This document shows positions 17,448 through 26,323 of a stretch of 64,000 bases of DNA, piece by piece (position 1 is the stretch's first letter; each line of letters opens with the position of its first letter). The translations under genes and the position numbers were made by a program. The stretch is taken from assembly GCA_963726105.1 (NCBI GenBank), contig CAVSBJ010000004.1, positions 372,001-436,000 of the forward strand. Direction: 5' to 3'. This DNA comes from Roseiarcus sp963726105. GTDB taxonomy: Bacteria > Pseudomonadota > Alphaproteobacteria > Rhizobiales > Beijerinckiaceae. Below the pieces are notes generated by a model, which saw nothing but the letters and a program-made list of their open reading frames with translations, did no database searches and had not been told where the DNA came from.

Positions 17448-18776
17448 ATGCGACTCTGGATCAAAGACCCGAAGGCCATTTTCGCCGACGATGCGGAGCG
17501 CGGGCTGGTCGTCGACGGGACGCGGATCGCGGCGCTTGTGGGTCGAGGCGAAACCCCCGAGCGCATCGACGCGACATTCGACGCGTCGCGCCACGTCTTG
17601 CTGCCGGGGCTTGTCAACACCCACCACCATTTCTACCAGACGCTGACCCGCGCTCACCCCTCCGCCATCAACAAGCCGCTGTTCCCCTGGCTTGTCGCGC
17701 TCTATCCGATCTGGGCGCGGCTCAAGCCTAATCACTTGCGGCTCGCGGCTCGGCTCGCCCTGACCGAGCTCATGCTTTCGGGCTGCACCACCGCCGCCGA
17801 CCATCATTACCTCTATCCGGATGGCCTCGAGGACGCGGTCGATATCGAGGTCGAGGAGGCGCGCTCGCTTGGCATGCGGATGACCGTCTCGCGCGGGTCG
17901 ATGAACTTGTCGAAGAAAGACGGCGGCCTGCCGCCCGACAGCGTGGTCCAGGACGAGGAGACGATCCTTGCCGACAGCGAGCGTGTGCTGAAGCTGTTCC
18001 ACGATCCGAAGCCAGGCGCCCAAATCCGCGTCGCGCTCGCGCCCTGTTCGCCGTTCTCGATCTCGAAGGATCTGATGAGGGAAAGTGCAAAGCTGGCGGA
18101 GCGTTACGACTGCCAGCTTCACACCCATCTCTGCGAGACCGGGGATGAAGAACGGTTCTGCCTCGAAATGTATGGCTTAAGGCCGGTCGATCTTCTCGAG
18201 GCGACAGGCTGGATGTCGAGCCGCGTCTGGCTCGCGCACGGGATTCATTTTAATGCCGAGGAAATCACGCGCCTTGGCCGGGCGAAGGTTGGCGTCTGCC
18301 ATTGCGCGGCGTCGAACATGGTGCTTGCGTCTGGCATCTGCCCGACCTGCGAGCTCGAGGCCGCCGGTTCCCCGCTAGGCCTCGGCGTTGACGGCTCGGC
18401 CTCCAACGATTCCTCCAACATGATGGAGGCGATCCGGCACGCGCTGATGATCGGGCGTCTCCGCTACGGCGCCGACAAGGTCACGCATCGCGACGTGCTG
18501 CGTTGGGCAACGCAAGGCTCGGCCCGCTGCCTCGGGCGTTCGGACATCGGCCGAATCGCCGAAGGCTATGAGGCGGACCTTGCGCTGTTCACGCTCGATG
18601 AGCTGCGCTTCTCGGGCGCGCAGGATTCGCTCGCGGCGTTGGTCCTGTGCGGCGCGCATCGCGCCGACCGGGTGATGATCGCGGGCGAATGGCGGGTCGT
18701 CGACGGGCAGCCGGTCGGCCTCGATCTCGCGGCGCTGATCGCCGAGCATCGGCAAGCCGCGCGGGATTTTGCCTGA
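17448..18776 (+). CDS. 8-oxoguanine deaminase-like amidohydrolase
   Basis: 442 residues of the amidohydrolase superfamily (AtzB/TrzN/8-oxoguanine deaminase group). The metal ligands are in place: PGLVNTHHHFYQTLTRA (HxH), QLHTHLCETGDE, RVWLAHGIHFN, and the late catalytic Asp in GLGVDGSASNDSSNMMEA. The long match to the family in KPLFPWLVALYPIWA supports 8-oxoguanine deaminase (to urate plus ammonia), but related hydrolases of guanine analogues or triazines cannot be excluded. A palindrome stands right before the start, suggesting substrate-dependent control. Confidence 0.88.
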   Translation: MRLWIKDPKAIFADDAERGLVVDGTRIAALVGRGETPERIDATFDASRHVLLPGLVNTHHHFYQTLTRAHPSAINKPLFPWLVALYPIWARLKPNHLRLAARLALTELMLSGCTTAADHHYLYPDGLEDAVDIEVEEARSLGMRMTVSRGSMNLSKKDGGLPPDSVVQDEETILADSERVLKLFHDPKPGAQIRVALAPCSPFSISKDLMRESAKLAERYDCQLHTHLCETGDEERFCLEMYGLRPVDLLEATGWMSSRVWLAHGIHFNAEEITRLGRAKVGVCHCAASNMVLASGICPTCELEAAGSPLGLGVDGSASNDSSNMMEAIRHALMIGRLRYGADKVTHRDVLRWATQGSARCLGRSDIGRIAEGYEADLALFTLDELRFSGAQDSLAALVLCGAHRADRVMIAGEWRVVDGQPVGLDLAALIAEHRQAARDFA

Positions 18777-18905
18777 ACGGCGCGATGCGCATTCCGCGCA
18801 GCACCCGGCGCTGGGACCCGGTGTTTTCCTTTTCTTACGCCTCGCGAGTAGAACCTCTCGCCGCCTCCGCCGCGTGCGCTTGACCCACGGTGAACGAATG
18901 TCGCG

Positions 18906-19652
18906 ATGAGCGCTCTCATCATCCTCTTCATCGCCGCGACGTGGGCGGGGGTGCAGAATGCGCTCGCCGGCGGCGGCTCGTTCGTCACCCTTCCGTCGCT
19001 GATGCTGACCGGCATGGACGCGCGCGCCGCCAACATCACCTCGACCGTGGCTCTGTTTCCCGCGCAGCTCGTCACCGCCTTCACCGGTCGGGCGGACGCG
19101 GGGACCCCGACCGGGCTCACGATGCGAAGGCTGTTCGTCATCAGCCTCATCGGCGGCGCCCTTGGCGCGCTCATCCTTCTCGCCACCCCGCCGTCGATCT
19201 TCGCCCACCTCGTGCCGTGGCTCGTGCTATTCGCGACTGCGCTCTTCGCCTGGGGCAGTTTTTTTCGTAAAAACCCGGCGCCCGGCGAAGCGCACTTGTC
19301 GCCTCGCGCCGCAAGCGTGGCGCAGTTTTTCATCGCGGTTTACGGGGGCTATTTCGGCGGCGGCATCGGCCTCCTGATGATGGCCGCGCTCACCATGATG
19401 GGTCTGGCGGTGCGCAATGCGGGCGCGGCGAAGAACATTCTCGCTGGCGTGATCAACGCCTCCGCGGTTGCGATCTTCGTCTTTTCTAGGGACGTGCATT
19501 GGCTGCAAGCGCTCATCACCGCGATCGGCGCCTCATTCGGCGGCTGGGCAGGCGCGTTGATGCTGAGACGCGTCGACGAGACGCTCTTGAAGCTGGCTGT
19601 CGTCGCCCTTGGCGTTGCGCTCACGATCGGGCTGTTCTGGAGCGCGCCCTGA
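18906..19652 (+). CDS. TauE/SafE-family membrane exporter
   Basis: 248 residues with about eight transmembrane segments in two similar halves. The first conserved TauE/SafE half is ALAGGGSFVTLPSLMLTGMD, and the second half begins GGYFGGGIGLLMMAALTM. These proteins are thought to export sulfite, sulfonates or related organic anions across the inner membrane. It follows the amidohydrolase by about 130 bases on the same strand and precedes a LysE-type exporter; the substrate is unknown. Confidence 0.88.
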   Translation: MSALIILFIAATWAGVQNALAGGGSFVTLPSLMLTGMDARAANITSTVALFPAQLVTAFTGRADAGTPTGLTMRRLFVISLIGGALGALILLATPPSIFAHLVPWLVLFATALFAWGSFFRKNPAPGEAHLSPRAASVAQFFIAVYGGYFGGGIGLLMMAALTMMGLAVRNAGAAKNILAGVINASAVAIFVFSRDVHWLQALITAIGASFGGWAGALMLRRVDETLLKLAVVALGVALTIGLFWSAP

Positions 19653-19683
19653 GGTTAAAGCTGCGCCAGTGGAGCGTTGAAAC

Positions 19684-20298
19684 ATGAACATCGAACTTTT
19701 CACGGCTTTTCTCCTGATGACGGTGGTTCTGATCATCGTGCCAGGACCGATCGTCACCCTTGTTATCTCGACTGGCGCCACGCGTGGCGTGCGCGCTGCG
19801 CTGACTACGGTGGCGGGCACGACGCTTGGCAATGCCTTGTTGCTGGCGGCGATCGGTCTGGGTCTCAACTGGGTGCACGCGCACGCGGACCTGTTGTTCA
19901 CTGCGCTGCGTTGGACCGGCGCGGCCTATCTTATCTGGCTGGGCGTACAGGCGTGGCGCCATGCGGGGGAGGGCGGCGAGCCGATCCGCGAGACCGGCCG
20001 CACCCGTTTTGTTCGCGGCCTGCTTGTCGCCCTGTCCAATCCGAAGACGATCGTCTTCTTCACCGCCTTCCTGCCGCAGTTCATCGATCCGCGGCTGCCG
20101 GCGGGACCGCAGCTTGCCGCGATGTGCGTTGCTTCGGTCTTGATCGCCGGCGCCTCGGATTGCGCCTGGGCGGTCGCGGCGGGCATGGGGCGCGCCTGGT
20201 TCATGAAGCCGAGCCGTGTCAAATTGCTTGGCCGGCTCTCGGGAACAGTCCTCATCGGCGGGGGTTTGTGGCTGTCGCTCGCCCGGCGAACGGGCTGA
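19684..20298 (+). CDS. LysE/RhtB-family translocator
   Basis: 204 residues, six predicted membrane helices. The family signature PGPIVTLVISTGATRGVRAAL is seen near residue 22 (given without its last residues), and the second signature LSNPKTIVFFTAFLPQF is at about 120. LysE/RhtB proteins export amino acids or their analogues. It begins 31 bases after the TauE-type gene, so they are likely co-transcribed. Confidence 0.9.
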   Translation: MNIELFTAFLLMTVVLIIVPGPIVTLVISTGATRGVRAALTTVAGTTLGNALLLAAIGLGLNWVHAHADLLFTALRWTGAAYLIWLGVQAWRHAGEGGEPIRETGRTRFVRGLLVALSNPKTIVFFTAFLPQFIDPRLPAGPQLAAMCVASVLIAGASDCAWAVAAGMGRAWFMKPSRVKLLGRLSGTVLIGGGLWLSLARRTG

Positions 20299-20330
20299 CG
20301 GGCCGACCCTTAGGATCTTATGTTGTCGCG

Positions 20331-21077
20331 ATGCCAAGCCTGACGACAATCATTTCGGTCGCTGGCGCCTCGTTCGCCGCCTCTTTCGTCGAGGCGGTCG
20401 AGGCGCTGACTGTCGTGCTGGCCGTTGGCCTTGCGCGCGGATGGCGCCCGGCGCTCACCGGCGCCGCGGCTGCACTTGTCGCGCTTGCTCTGATCGTCGC
20501 CATCCTCGGTCCGCTGATGAGCGTGGTCCCAATTCGTGGCCTGCAGTTCGTCGTCGGCGTCCTGCTGCTGATGTTCGGCTTGCGCTGGCTGCGCAAGGCG
20601 ATCCTGCGCGCCATCGGAATCGTCGCTTTGCACGACGAGGACGCCGCCTTCGCACGGGAGACGCGCGAACTGAGCGAAGCCGGGCGGGGGGTGGCGCACG
20701 GGTTCGACTGGGTCGGCGGCGTGACCGCGTTCAAGATTGTGCTCATGGAAGGGATCGAGGTCGTGTTCATCGTCATCGCCGTCGGCGCCGGACGCGGGCT
20801 GCTCGGCCTCGCGAGCGCAGGGGCTTTGACCGCCTGCGTGGTGGTGGCGGCGGTCGGCGCGGCGGTCCACCGCCCGCTCGCACAGGTGCCGGAGAACGCG
20901 CTCAAATTCGCGGTCGGGGTGATGCTCTCGTCCTTCGGCCTGTTTTGGACCGGCGAGAGCCTTGGCGTCGATTGGCCCGGCGGCGACGCGGCCATCCTCG
21001 CCTTCATCGCCCTGTTTCTCGCCGTCGCGTTCGGGCTGGTCGTGCTCCTCAAGCCACGAGCGGCGGCGCTCGCATGA
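20331..21077 (+). CDS. Multi-pass membrane protein (COG4280-like)
   Basis: 248 residues with about seven transmembrane segments. Two similar motifs, ASFVEAVEALTVVLAVG and IVLMEGIEVVFIVIAVGAG, place acidic residues inside membrane helices. That is reminiscent of transporters with internal duplication, such as UPF0016/LysE-type folds. I believe it belongs to the predicted membrane proteins of COG4280, whose function is unknown. The ATG at 20331 gives a normal signal-anchor start. Its stop overlaps the next small gene by ATGA. Confidence 0.72.
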   Translation: MPSLTTIISVAGASFAASFVEAVEALTVVLAVGLARGWRPALTGAAAALVALALIVAILGPLMSVVPIRGLQFVVGVLLLMFGLRWLRKAILRAIGIVALHDEDAAFARETRELSEAGRGVAHGFDWVGGVTAFKIVLMEGIEVVFIVIAVGAGRGLLGLASAGALTACVVVAAVGAAVHRPLAQVPENALKFAVGVMLSSFGLFWTGESLGVDWPGGDAAILAFIALFLAVAFGLVVLLKPRAAALA

Positions 21078-21289
21078 TTGGCGCAGCTGTCAAGGAATTG
21101 ATCGGTCTCTTCGTCGATGACGAGCTTCTCGCCGCGGCCATCCTTTGCGTGGTTGGTTTCATCAGCGTGCTGACGCTTTCTGGCGTAGCGCCGGCCTGGC
21201 TCGCCGGCCTTCTGCTGACGCTGGCGTTGCCGATTGCGCTCGCGGCGAGCGTATTGCGCAGCGCGCGGCGGGCGACGCGGAGCGGATAG
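21074..21289 (+). CDS. Small membrane protein coupled to the COG4280-like gene
   Basis: 71 residues. One membrane helix (about 17-37) and a second hydrophobic stretch (about 41-60, AWLAGLLLTLALPIALAA) are followed by a basic tail. The start overlaps the previous stop (ATGA), so the two proteins are probably made in fixed ratio and may form a complex. No family recognised. Confidence 0.65.
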   Translation: MIGAAVKELIGLFVDDELLAAAILCVVGFISVLTLSGVAPAWLAGLLLTLALPIALAASVLRSARRATRSG

Positions 21290-21335
21290 CCGCCGCGCGG
21301 CGCGCAGGCGCACGAGGATAGGCAGGCAGGGACGC

Positions 21336-22112
21336 ATGACACGACGCTTCATCGACATTTCCGCGCCGCTCCGGAACGACGTTGTCTCCGACCCGCCGGG
21401 GCATAATCCCAAGATCGAGTATATCGATCATCAACAGAGTTTGTCGCAGATCCTGCCCTTCTTTCCGGGCCTCAGACAAGAGGACCTGCCGGATGGACAA
21501 GGATGGGCGATCGAGCGTGTGCAGCTGACAACGCACAACGGCACGCATCTCGACGCGCCCTGGCACTACCATCCGACAATGAACGAGGGTGAGCGCGCGT
21601 GGACGATCGACGAAGTGCCGCTGGAATGGTGTTTTCAGCCGGGCGTGAAACTCGACTTCCGCCATTTTCCTGATGGCTATGTCGCGACCGCCGCTGACAT
21701 CGACCGGGAGCTCAAGCGCATTGGTTATGCGCTGAAGCCGCTCGACATCGTTCTTGTCAACACCAGCGCTGGCGCGAAGTACGGACGACCCGATTATGTC
21801 GTCTCAGGCTGCGGAATGGGCGCCGAAGCAACGTTGCATCTTCTGAAACAGGGTGTTCGAGTGACGGGAACGGACGGTTGGAGCTGGGACGCGCCGTTCA
21901 TCCATACCGCCAGGCGCTACGCCGAGACGCGTGACGCCTCGCTTATCTGGGAGGGGCACAAGGCCGGGCGTCACATCGGCTATTGCCATATCGAGAAATT
22001 GCAAAACCTCGAGACGCTGCCATCGACCGGCTTCACCGTCTCATGCTTCCCAACCAAGATCGAGCGCGCCTCCGCGGGGTGGACGCGGGCGGTGGCGATT
22101 ATCGACGACTGA
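21336..22112 (+). CDS. Cyclase-family (kynurenine formamidase-like) metal hydrolase
   Basis: 258 residues. The motif TTHNGTHLDAPWHYH is the HxGTHxDxPxH metal-binding signature of the cyclase/KynB superfamily, and the second conserved block is TDGWSWDAPF. Members hydrolyse small amides or act as isatin hydrolases; this longer form, with substitutions around PPGHNPKIEYIDH, is not classical KynB. AGGCAGGG precedes the ATG. It is followed directly by a cytochrome b561 gene. Confidence 0.85.
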   Translation: MTRRFIDISAPLRNDVVSDPPGHNPKIEYIDHQQSLSQILPFFPGLRQEDLPDGQGWAIERVQLTTHNGTHLDAPWHYHPTMNEGERAWTIDEVPLEWCFQPGVKLDFRHFPDGYVATAADIDRELKRIGYALKPLDIVLVNTSAGAKYGRPDYVVSGCGMGAEATLHLLKQGVRVTGTDGWSWDAPFIHTARRYAETRDASLIWEGHKAGRHIGYCHIEKLQNLETLPSTGFTVSCFPTKIERASAGWTRAVAIIDD

Positions 22113-22184
22113 ATGAGCGTCGACCTTGAGATTGTCGCTTTCTCCAGTCAAACGGACCCAACCTCCTCGCTAGGGGTCCAGCCC

Positions 22185-22766
22185 ATGAAAATATTTCTGC
22201 TGTCGCGCGAGGTCAGGGCGTACGATCCCGGGCTGCGCACCCTTCACTGGCTGATGGCGGCGCTCATCTTTGTCGCGCTTCCGCTTGGCGTCTGGGCGTC
22301 GCTCTTGCCGCGCGGGGGAGTGCGCGTCGAAATTCTGTTCTTCCATAAGTCGATCGGCGTGACCGTCCTTGGACTGGTCGCGCTTCGGGTCGTCTGGCGC
22401 CTCATCGTCGGCGCGCCTCCCTATGCCGAGCCGCTCGGCAAGGTGACCCAGAGGGCGTCTCGCGCCGGGCATCTTGCGCTATACGCTTTGATGATCGGGA
22501 TGCCGGTCAGCGGTTATCTGACGTCGACCGCAGGCGGCCGGGCGGTTTCATGGTTCGGGCTGTTCGAGCTGCCAAAGCTCGCGGCCAAGCACCAGCTCCT
22601 CGACATGGCGGCGAGTTGGGCGCACCTGATATTCGCCTGGATGCTTGCGTTCGTGCTGGCCGCGCATCTCGGCGCCGTCGTCTGGCACGCTGCGATCAAG
22701 CACGATTCCGTGTTGACGCGAATGTTGCCGAGCTTTCGGCCGACTTCGACGAGCGGGGCGTCATGA
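22185..22766 (+). CDS. Cytochrome b561 family protein
   Basis: 193 residues with four transmembrane helices. The heme-ligand histidines typical of bacterial b561 are seen: LRTLHWLMAALIF, LFFHKSIGVTVLGL, RAGHLALYALMIG and WAHLIFAWMLAFVLAAHLGAV. It should be an inner-membrane diheme quinol oxidoreductase-like electron carrier. The ATG at 22185 with AGGGG upstream is preferred to an earlier in-frame ATG at 22113 that overlaps the previous stop. Confidence 0.9.
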   Translation: MKIFLLSREVRAYDPGLRTLHWLMAALIFVALPLGVWASLLPRGGVRVEILFFHKSIGVTVLGLVALRVVWRLIVGAPPYAEPLGKVTQRASRAGHLALYALMIGMPVSGYLTSTAGGRAVSWFGLFELPKLAAKHQLLDMAASWAHLIFAWMLAFVLAAHLGAVVWHAAIKHDSVLTRMLPSFRPTSTSGAS

Positions 22767-22778
22767 TCGGCCCGGCGT

Positions 22779-22964
22779 TCAGGAACCGGCGAAAGCGTGG
22801 GCTGCTCTGACCGGCCATGCGAGGGCGACGGGCAGCGCCTGAACGACATGATCCGCCAACGCCGACGCGGGCTCACTATCCCAGGTGGATCGAATCGTCG
22901 GCGAAAGGACAACGCCGACGCCGATCAGATAAATGATGACGATTATCGCGAGCAGCAGGCGCAT
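22779..22964 (-). CDS. Small single-helix membrane protein
   Basis: 61 residues: an N-terminal membrane helix (MRLLLAIIVIIYLIGVGVVL), then a short amphipathic part (ADHVVQALPVALAWPVRAA). I recall similar anonymous proteins in related Rhizobiales, but no function. It converges on the b561 gene. A longer frame to 23024 is open, but the hydrophobic start at 22964 is preferred. Confidence 0.6.
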   Translation of the reverse strand: MRLLLAIIVIIYLIGVGVVLSPTIRSTWDSEPASALADHVVQALPVALAWPVRAAHAFAGS

Positions 22965-23124
22965 CTTCCTATCCGGATCGTCGATCAAACATACAGCTAA
23001 ACAGCAACAACGCGGGAATGACATATATTGTTCCCATGAGCTAACGCAACTTCGAAGAAAAGGCCGCGCACGGAACCATTGTTACTCCACCTTGTTTCAC
23101 ATCCTCTCAGCGAGGAGCAGAATC

Positions 23125-23436
23125 ATGCGTGCAATGATCATCGGGCTTTCGACCCTGGCGCTGACCGCGCTTCCTACCCTGGCTGTCGCTGACGGCGGCG
23201 GCGCGCTCACCGGCGCGGCCGGCGGAGCCGTCGCGGGAGCGGTGGTCGGCGGCCCGGTTGGCGCGGCGGTCGGCGGCGTTGCGGGCGGAGTGATTGGAGG
23301 AGCAGCGTCGGGACCCGGGCCCGTGGTCGTAGCCCCGCCCCCTGGCGCCGTCCCGTGCGGCAGTCAAACAACAACAACGACGAACAACAACACGGGCGCG
23401 AGCGTCACGAGACAGACGACGAACTGTCCCGATTGA
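23125..23436 (+). CDS. Glycine-zipper secreted protein
   Basis: 103 residues. A signal peptide (IIGLSTLALTALPTLAVADG) is followed by a glycine-zipper segment of about 45 residues built of GGAVAGAVVGGPVGAAVGG-type steps. A Pro-rich bend and a Thr/Asn-rich tail follow, with two cysteines (in VPCGSQ and TNCPD) that may pair. Glycine zippers associate with membranes and are frequent in small envelope proteins. CGAGGAG lies before the ATG. Function unknown. Confidence 0.75.
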   Translation: MRAMIIGLSTLALTALPTLAVADGGGALTGAAGGAVAGAVVGGPVGAAVGGVAGGVIGGAASGPGPVVVAPPPGAVPCGSQTTTTTNNNTGASVTRQTTNCPD

Positions 23437-23565
23437 GGCAGGCCCTCGACAACTCGGCTCCTAAATCCGTAAGGAGAGAGCAGCGCATTGGCTCCGCGGC
23501 GGCCTTCGCCGCGGGGCGAGGCTGTGCTACACTGCTTCTTTGCCGGTCGAATTGGGAGTTTCGTC

Positions 23566-24396
23566 ATGGCGCAAGGTTTAACCGCCCGGATCGTCGGCAT
23601 CGCTGGCGCCGACCCGCTGTTTGCTCGCATCCGCCAGGAAGCGGAAGAAACGGTGAGGCGAGAGCCGGAACTTGCCCTGTTTCTCTCTGTCAACGTTCTT
23701 AACCACGATACGCTCGAAGGCGCTGTGTCTCACCGGGTCGCTTCACGGCTCGACCATCGCGATCTTCCTGCAGCGCTCATCCGGCAAACCTTCGAGGAAG
23801 CCATCGCACGCGATTCCTCGATCGGCGAAGCGTTTCACGCCGACATCATGGCGGTCGCGGACCGCGACCCTGCGTGCATGAGGATGATGGAGCCGCTGCT
23901 GTATTTCAAAGGTTTTCAGGCCCTGCAGGCCTACCGACTGTCCCATTGGCTCCTAAAAGCGGGCAGGCGCGATTTTGCGCTGAGCCTGCAAAGCCTCGCG
24001 TCGGCGGTTTTCGGGGTCGACATCAACCCCGCTTCGCGCATCGGCAAGGGCGTGTTTCTCGATCATGCAACCAGCCTCGTGATCGGCGAGACGACGGTGA
24101 TCGAGGACAACGTTTCGATTCTGCAGGGCGTGACCCTCGGGGGCACCGGCAAGGAGACGGGCGACCGGCATCCGAAGATCCGGCACGGCGTCCTGATCGG
24201 AGCGGGAGCGAAAATCCTCGGCAATATCGAGATTGGGTATTGCGCGCGGGTGGCGGCGGGCTCTGTTGTGCTTCACCCGGTGCCGCATAACAAGACGGTC
24301 GCCGGCGTGCCTGCGCGCATTGTCGGTGAAGCAGGCTGCGCCGAGCCGGCTCGTGACATGAACCAGATCCTCGCCGAAAAGGCGCTCGAAGCGTAG
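23566..24396 (+). CDS. cysE: Serine O-acetyltransferase
   Basis: 276 residues. The N-terminal helical domain contains SSIGEAFHADIMAVADRDPA. The left-handed beta-helix carries ASRIGKGVFLDHATSLVIG, then the catalytic-site HPKIRHGVLIGAGAKILGN and the usual VAGVPARIV end. The enzyme makes O-acetylserine for cysteine synthesis. The ATG at 23566 with GGGAG upstream fits the family N-terminus; an open frame from 23488 does not. Monocistronic in appearance. Confidence 0.95.
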   Translation: MAQGLTARIVGIAGADPLFARIRQEAEETVRREPELALFLSVNVLNHDTLEGAVSHRVASRLDHRDLPAALIRQTFEEAIARDSSIGEAFHADIMAVADRDPACMRMMEPLLYFKGFQALQAYRLSHWLLKAGRRDFALSLQSLASAVFGVDINPASRIGKGVFLDHATSLVIGETTVIEDNVSILQGVTLGGTGKETGDRHPKIRHGVLIGAGAKILGNIEIGYCARVAAGSVVLHPVPHNKTVAGVPARIVGEAGCAEPARDMNQILAEKALEA

Positions 24397-24556
24397 CGCG
24401 CTGACGCCATCAAGACGACGACAGTCCATTGGCCGGCGCCCCTCGGCCGGCGCCGCCAAATCCTTGTGAAAAAATGGAGATCGCGGCGCATTTCACGTAT
24501 TGCAACGCTGCGCCTCTTCATGCCAAGCCTCGCGGCTCGCGAGCCGGAGAGGGACC

Positions 24557-24955
24557 ATGGACAAAACCGAGATCGTGAAACTGCGTGAGTTCCTGCGCCG
24601 CTCCTTTGGCGCGCCGACGCTTCAGGTTGCGCCCAATTCAAAATCAGGCGAGGCGGCGGACGTGTCGCTTGGCGAGCGCAAGCTCGGAACGATCACAGTC
24701 GATGACGAAGACGGCGACCGTTCGTTTGCGTTCGAAATGAAGGTGCCGGTCGGGCGTCCCGTGCTGCAGGACTATCTTCGCCGTCTGTTCGAGAACGACA
24801 AGTTGACGATCGCTGGCCGGCTCAAGAAAACGGACTCGGTCGAACTCAACAACGGCCCCGATTTTCTCGGCGTCATCTCCGCCGACGATCCCGTTGCCTC
24901 AAGCTACACGTTGCAGATGGCGATCCTCGACGTCGATCTCGACGGCGAGGAATAG
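24557..24955 (+). CDS. DUF3126 protein with internal duplication
   Basis: 132 residues; single-copy DUF3126 proteins are about 70. The N-terminal half (MDKTEIVKLREFLRRSFG, then ADVSLGERKLGTITVDDED) and the C-terminal half (LQDYLRRLFENDKLTIAG, then FLGVISADDP and YTLQMAILDVDLDGEE) align along their length. This looks like a tandem duplication in which only the second copy keeps the MAILD end. Function unknown; soluble and acidic. GGAGAGGG precedes the ATG. It is upstream of a gamma-carbonic anhydrase gene. Confidence 0.78.
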   Translation: MDKTEIVKLREFLRRSFGAPTLQVAPNSKSGEAADVSLGERKLGTITVDDEDGDRSFAFEMKVPVGRPVLQDYLRRLFENDKLTIAGRLKKTDSVELNNGPDFLGVISADDPVASSYTLQMAILDVDLDGEE

Positions 24956-25007
24956 CTCGCTCGGCGCGACCGCGCCGTTGTCCCCACCCGCGTGGAGGCC
25001 GTGCGCC

Positions 25008-25544
25008 ATGTTCTATTCGCTCAATGGCCGCAGGCCGACAGTGCCCCCTGAAGGGTTCTTCTGGGTTGCGCCGAACGCCTGCGTGATCGGCGATGTCGTG
25101 GTCGGGCTCGATGTCGGCATTTGGTTCGGCGCGGTCCTACGCGGCGACAATGAGCCGATCAACATCGGCGCGCGCACCAACATTCAGGAATCCTGCACCT
25201 TGCATACCGACATGGGGTTCCCACTCTCGATTGGGGAAGACTGTACGATCGGCCACAAGGCCATTCTGCACGGCTGCGCGATCGGCGAAGGCTCGCTGAT
25301 CGGCATGGGCGCGATCGTGCTCAACGGCGCGCGGATCGGGCGAGGCTGTCTTGTCGGCGCGGGCGCGCTTGTGACCGAGGGCAAAACCTTCGACGATCAT
25401 TCGCTCATTATGGGGTCGCCTGCCAGAGCGATCCGAGCGCTGGACAAGGCGGCGGCGGCGAAGCTGCGTCAGTCCGCCGCCCACTATGTTGAGAAATGGC
25501 GCCAATTCGCGGTGGGGATGAAGCCGATCGACTCCGGCGAGTGA
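25008..25544 (+). CDS. Gamma carbonic anhydrase family protein
   Basis: 178 residues of left-handed beta-helix hexapeptide repeats. Three zinc-ligand histidines are evident: SCTLHTDMG, CTIGHKAILHGCAIG (HxxxxH). The Arg/Asp/Gln set is in FGAVLRGDNEPINIG and NIQES. Members may be true carbonic anhydrases or simple acyltransferase-like scaffolds. GGAGG is nine bases before the ATG. It follows the DUF3126 gene by about 50 bases and is probably co-transcribed with it. Confidence 0.92.
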   Translation: MFYSLNGRRPTVPPEGFFWVAPNACVIGDVVVGLDVGIWFGAVLRGDNEPINIGARTNIQESCTLHTDMGFPLSIGEDCTIGHKAILHGCAIGEGSLIGMGAIVLNGARIGRGCLVGAGALVTEGKTFDDHSLIMGSPARAIRALDKAAAAKLRQSAAHYVEKWRQFAVGMKPIDSGE

Positions 25545-25569
25545 GGCGCAGCGCGCCGGGCCGCTTGAA

Positions 25570-26181
25570 TCAGATCGTCGTGCTCTCGCCGAATTCGTCA
25601 GCGGGCAAGGGGCTGAGGAACTCAACCGCAATGCCGCAATTGACGTGGCGCACGACCTCGGCCGGCGTTGAGCCGACGACGACGCGCGCGCCGATAGGGG
25701 GCTCGCAATCGACGTTGAGCGCGGCCCCCGAAACCGAGATGTCGATCAGGGTTGCGGTGTATTCGCGCCCGTTCGGGAGCTGGAGGATCGTGTATCGGTC
25801 GCGCGGCGCGATACGCTCATGGCGGCGGTCCTGGGGCAGCCCAAGCGCCTGGCGGTTCGCGAGCCACGCGATTTGGCTGGCGAGCTTGTCGCGCTTGGCG
25901 GCCGGCACGTTCATCTCGATCGCAAATCCTTTGGTGAAGATCTGAGTGACGCGTCCCTCGACCCGCCCGATCTGGTTCAGATAGGCGACAATGCGCTCGC
26001 CGGGCTGAACGCCGGCTTCAGCGGCAAAGGCGATGCCAGTCGGAGACGCATCGATCAATTCGCAGTCGAACTCCTGGCGATCGGACCGCATGAATCGTCC
26101 CAGAAGGCGCAGCTCGACGCGCCGGTCGTGCCGCTGCTCCGTTTGAGCAGGCTCCCGGATTTTCCATGCCAATGCGCCCAT
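25570..26181 (-). CDS. Tandem PilZ-domain protein
   Basis: 203 residues with two PilZ domains. The first (about 17-90) has RVELR (RxxxR) and DASPTG (DxSxxG); the second (about 120-200) has RIAPR and DISVSG. Both keep the arginine and Asp/Ser residues that bind cyclic di-GMP, so the protein could bind up to two dinucleotide pairs and act as a c-di-GMP effector. No output domain is present, so it should act through a partner. A PAS_5 gene lies upstream on the same strand. Confidence 0.85.
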   Translation of the reverse strand: MGALAWKIREPAQTEQRHDRRVELRLLGRFMRSDRQEFDCELIDASPTGIAFAAEAGVQPGERIVAYLNQIGRVEGRVTQIFTKGFAIEMNVPAAKRDKLASQIAWLANRQALGLPQDRRHERIAPRDRYTILQLPNGREYTATLIDISVSGAALNVDCEPPIGARVVVGSTPAEVVRHVNCGIAVEFLSPLPADEFGESTTI

Positions 26182-26323
26182 GGCGGCGTGTGCTCCTTGG
26201 ATTCTCGGACGCCGACTGCGCGCGATCCGTGAGTCCCCTCAAGAATCGCACACGCGCCGGCAAGCGCGCTCACCATAAGCTTTAGGGATTAAGGCGCTCT
26301 TACGCGATGCGCATGACCAAACG

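Noticed and set aside
24425..24465. GGCCGGCGCC direct repeat after cysE as a terminator
   Set aside because: The two copies are direct, not inverted, and each is only weakly self-complementary; no T-tract.
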